This document shows positions 61,901-64,000 of a DNA stretch of 64,000 bases, piece by piece. The notes under the pieces were generated by a model, which worked only from the letters and a program-made list of their open reading frames with translations, was not told the origin of the DNA and did not search any database. The translations under genes were made by a program, and so were the position numbers. How positions within the stretch are numbered: position 1 is the stretch's first letter; every line of letters starts with the position of its first letter. The stretch is taken from NCBI GenBank assembly GCA_026874595.1, contig CM049311.1:71904453-71968452 (forward strand), written 5' to 3'. Source of the stretch: Sipunculus nudus. Its lineage: Eukaryota > Annelida > Sipuncula > Golfingiida > Sipunculidae.

Positions 61901-62417
61901 TTAGATCTCACATAGGTCTTTATCATACACAAAACTGGAGGGGTTACCTGCAAAGATTTTTGCACAGTGTTTGTCTGTTTGTCTGCCATGGGCAAAAATC
62001 GCTCATATACATGTAGTGGTTTGACTTTTCTGCCTAAATTTTTCAGGTGTATACAACTTGGACAGATTTCTGGATTTGTGGTAGGTGGCACAACCTACAT
62101 ACACATTTAGGCTGCAGACATCCATGCTAATATGCAACATACCTCACTCTATATATCCCCTTGCCACTCAATCCATGCCTCACTATCCGATTTTGGCAGA
62201 TACATGTAGTCACTTGTCGGTTACCCGTATTCTAGTTTTAAAAGTTTACACATTTTTCTCTATTTTTGAGATATATAAATACAGACTAAATCTTGGCCTG
62301 TTGGTTAATCTGTTTGATGCTTCAGTTGAATGGGTATATACTATCATTCTGGTGATAAAATTTCCTTTTGCGAATCTCTTCCCAGTCAGCTGAGCGTCAT
62401 GACCCATGGGTCACTTG
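58989..62417 (+). mobile_element. Helentron-like element Z (A-type termini), split by C3
   Basis: The head AGCTCAGCTGACTGAAAGTC is followed by TCATCTGAGCTATAG and a GTCC/GTCT microsatellite (59034-59092). The body holds five tandem units of 334-346 bp, each with GAGACCTTTAA, GGCACAAATCGTAAC, GGAAACCAGAAATTAGGTCT, and CTGGTGGCGCCACCTGTA. Unit landmarks lie at about 59404, 59738, 60073, 60413, 60759. C3 interrupts it at 61073-62235. The end is CAGCTGAGCGTCATGACCCA then TGGGTCACTTG. The 155-codon minus frame at 60048-60515 spans two tandem units and repeats itself, so it is not called. Confidence 0.7.
61073..62235 (+). mobile_element. Helentron-like family C element C3, nested in Z
   Basis: It begins TGTATCCGCCAAAACGAAG in the T-run after CCACCTGTATTTT and has four units of about 280 bp with GGTGGCGCCACC palindromes. 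It ends TTTTGGCAGATACA, a decayed hairpin GTAGTCACTTGTCGGTTAC, then CCGTATTCTAG. The (GCC)n run of C1 and C2 is lost (CCGCCGTGGTGGCG). The terminal motifs are more mutated than in C1 and C2, so this copy is probably older. Confidence 0.75.
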
Positions 62418-63690
62418 TTGTTTCTTGTGAGCTAGATAATATTTGAAGCACCACCTATTTATTTTTTTTCTAAAATTTGATACACCGATTGTTTCATTTA
62501 AATTCTGGATAAAGTTTGGAAACAGTTCACCTTAATCTTGATCTTCAAGTCAATCTGTGGAAATCTAGAATTTTTTGTGAACCCTGTAACCTTAGATGTA
62601 CTGGGTACTTTATATTTTTTTTCTCAAATTTTGGGATTGGGTCAGCCCCTGGGGAGACTTGTATCTAGATCTGCATAATCGCTCAACCAATTGTAATTGG
62701 CATTGGATTAATTGGCAGATTAATTTTGTGGTAAGTTATGTAATTTAATACAAAACAGATATAATTAAACTTAGGATATCCATTTTTGCAGTGCCACCTG
62801 TAGGCAAAGTAGGATAGGCAATGTGAACTTATAAAGACCAATGTAGACCAGATTTTCTAGATTATACTTTGGTACAGATTGTTCAGTCAGTTCAGAGCCA
62901 CTACAGATTTTCAATTTACAGTACTTAGATACACAGACATTTGATGTTTGTACATTTTAGCTGAATACAAAAGCTTTATGGAAAAACAGTCCAAGCACAC
63001 AGATTAACTATCTCTAATTTAACTGATTTTTACAGAGTTATTATTATATGTGCAAGTATACACAGTCCACCTAGGTCTGTTTACCATTACAAGACTCGGT
63101 GATCAGAAATGTTATCTTGTGCATGTGTGACATGTCCCAAAATATGGAGAAGAAATACTGGAGACATACCAGTTGGAAGCCTGAAGAATTTTGATTTGTT
63201 AAGTAGCACTGCACATGTACATACCCCAGGTGGTGTTCTTGCTGTGATTATGTTCTGCCACAGATTGCACCCAGTATAAGCTTTTTTCCCATTTGTACAC
63301 AGGAGTAAGCAGATGGTTTTAGGTTTAAATATTGGCAGATGCTAACACTACTTTCTTGATATATATGAAGAGGCCCCTGAGAGAGTTTTGTGACTTTTCA
63401 CTTAATTGGTATGAGATCATATTTTTGCTGTAATTAATGTTTGCACAAATGAAAATCTGTTTATGCCATTGTGATATTACATGGTCCTGACAATTATTCT
63501 TGCAGTTTGTCCTGGACAACAATGTTGTGATGCTGTTGTGATATTAAAGTTCTGGTATTCAGCCTCTTTATATGTACATTCTATTGAAAATTCAGAATCC
63601 TTGACCTGTAGGGCAATCCTGGTACTGTCATATTGTTAAATGAGTGAGTCAGTTCTGAGATTTGAGCATCACTTCTTACATTGTTATATA

Positions 63691-63738
<48 letters not shown>

Positions 63739-64000
63739 TCTGATCTGTCAGTCTGTGGGTCTATTCCATGTGACTATATTCTATATGAATAGCTGGTAAT
63801 GTGTATTGGTGTATGTAATTGAGTTTCATGTGGGTGGAGAAGAACTAAAAGTAGTTAAACCTTTGGTATAAGAATTTCTATTTTCTTCTTTTTTGTTTCT
63901 TGTTTGATCCACTGCCTGTAGATGCCACTACCACTGTTTCTTAGAAAAAAAAATGACAATATATTAAGAATAATATATGTCATCATCAACAACTAATGTT
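62418..64000. other. Unassigned DNA with TA microsatellite
   Basis: No gene recognised. 62440-62800 has a style like the Z interior (CACCACCTATTT, GTGCCACCTGTAGG) but no alignable copy. The sequence runs off the right edge. Confidence 0.4.
63683..63736. repeat. (TA)n microsatellite
   Basis: Alternating TA run of about 53 bp with one TTTA interruption. Confidence 0.9.

Noticed and set aside
1-64000. CRISPR arrays, bacterial operons, or prophage
   Set aside because: Base composition, element types and lack of dense coding show animal nuclear DNA. The tandem arrays have no unique spacers between identical repeats.

Overview
The window looks like AT-rich, gene-poor nuclear DNA from an invertebrate animal. 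The repeat style suggests a marine lophotrochozoan, most likely a bivalve mollusc: T-rich insertion sites, internal tandem repeats of about 170-340 bp, GTCC/GTCT microsatellite heads, and pogo-like and L2/CR1-like relics. That taxonomic guess is inference. I found no convincing host protein-coding exon, rRNA or tRNA gene. The open frames present are short and mostly fall inside transposable elements or minisatellites. The window is probably intergenic DNA or a very large intron.

Roughly half of the sequence is mobile DNA, and it is heavily nested. The dominant class is a set of non-coding elements that I read as Helitron-like (Helentron/HINE-type) rolling-circle relics. At least four terminal families (A, B, C, E) share one plan. 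A short motif at the 5' end recurs as an inverted copy about 25-45 bp before the 3' end. A small hairpin follows, then CTAG or CTTG. The insertion lies in a T-run without target duplication. Family A: A1 6997-11811, X 19134-21904, Y 34035-38951, Y' 34390-35856, A2 38960-43935, A3 45413-47877, Z 58989-62417. Family B: B0 4516-5380, B1 8065-10461, B2 19495-20721, B3 27331-30213. Family C: remnant 4845-5083, C1 35858-37320, C2 39990-41297, C3 61073-62235. Family E: 42230-43263. All of them point the same way. Uninterrupted relatives within the window act as empty sites and show the insertion points directly.

Cut-and-paste elements are also present. Family D has two copies (13059-14050 and 26714-30669) with near-perfect terminal inverted repeats and exact 7-bp target duplications; the second copy is split by B3. 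Two pogo-like elements (17804-19027 and 23863-25134) have TA duplications and broken helix-turn-helix transposase relics on the minus strand. A 404-bp MITE (15867-16270) has TA ends. One L2/CR1-like LINE 3' end (50218-50888) is present, and its 3' tail recurs at 4579-4820.

Three minisatellites (33-bp unit near 48.7-49.1 kb, 30-bp near 55.7-56.3 kb, about 34-bp near 57.6-58.2 kb) and several microsatellites complete the repeat content. The intervals between (for example 1.6-4.1, 5.4-7.0, 11.8-13.0, 30.7-34.0, 47.9-48.7, 50.9-53.0, 53.5-55.3 and 62.4-64.0 kb) appear single-copy within the window and hold nothing I can assign.
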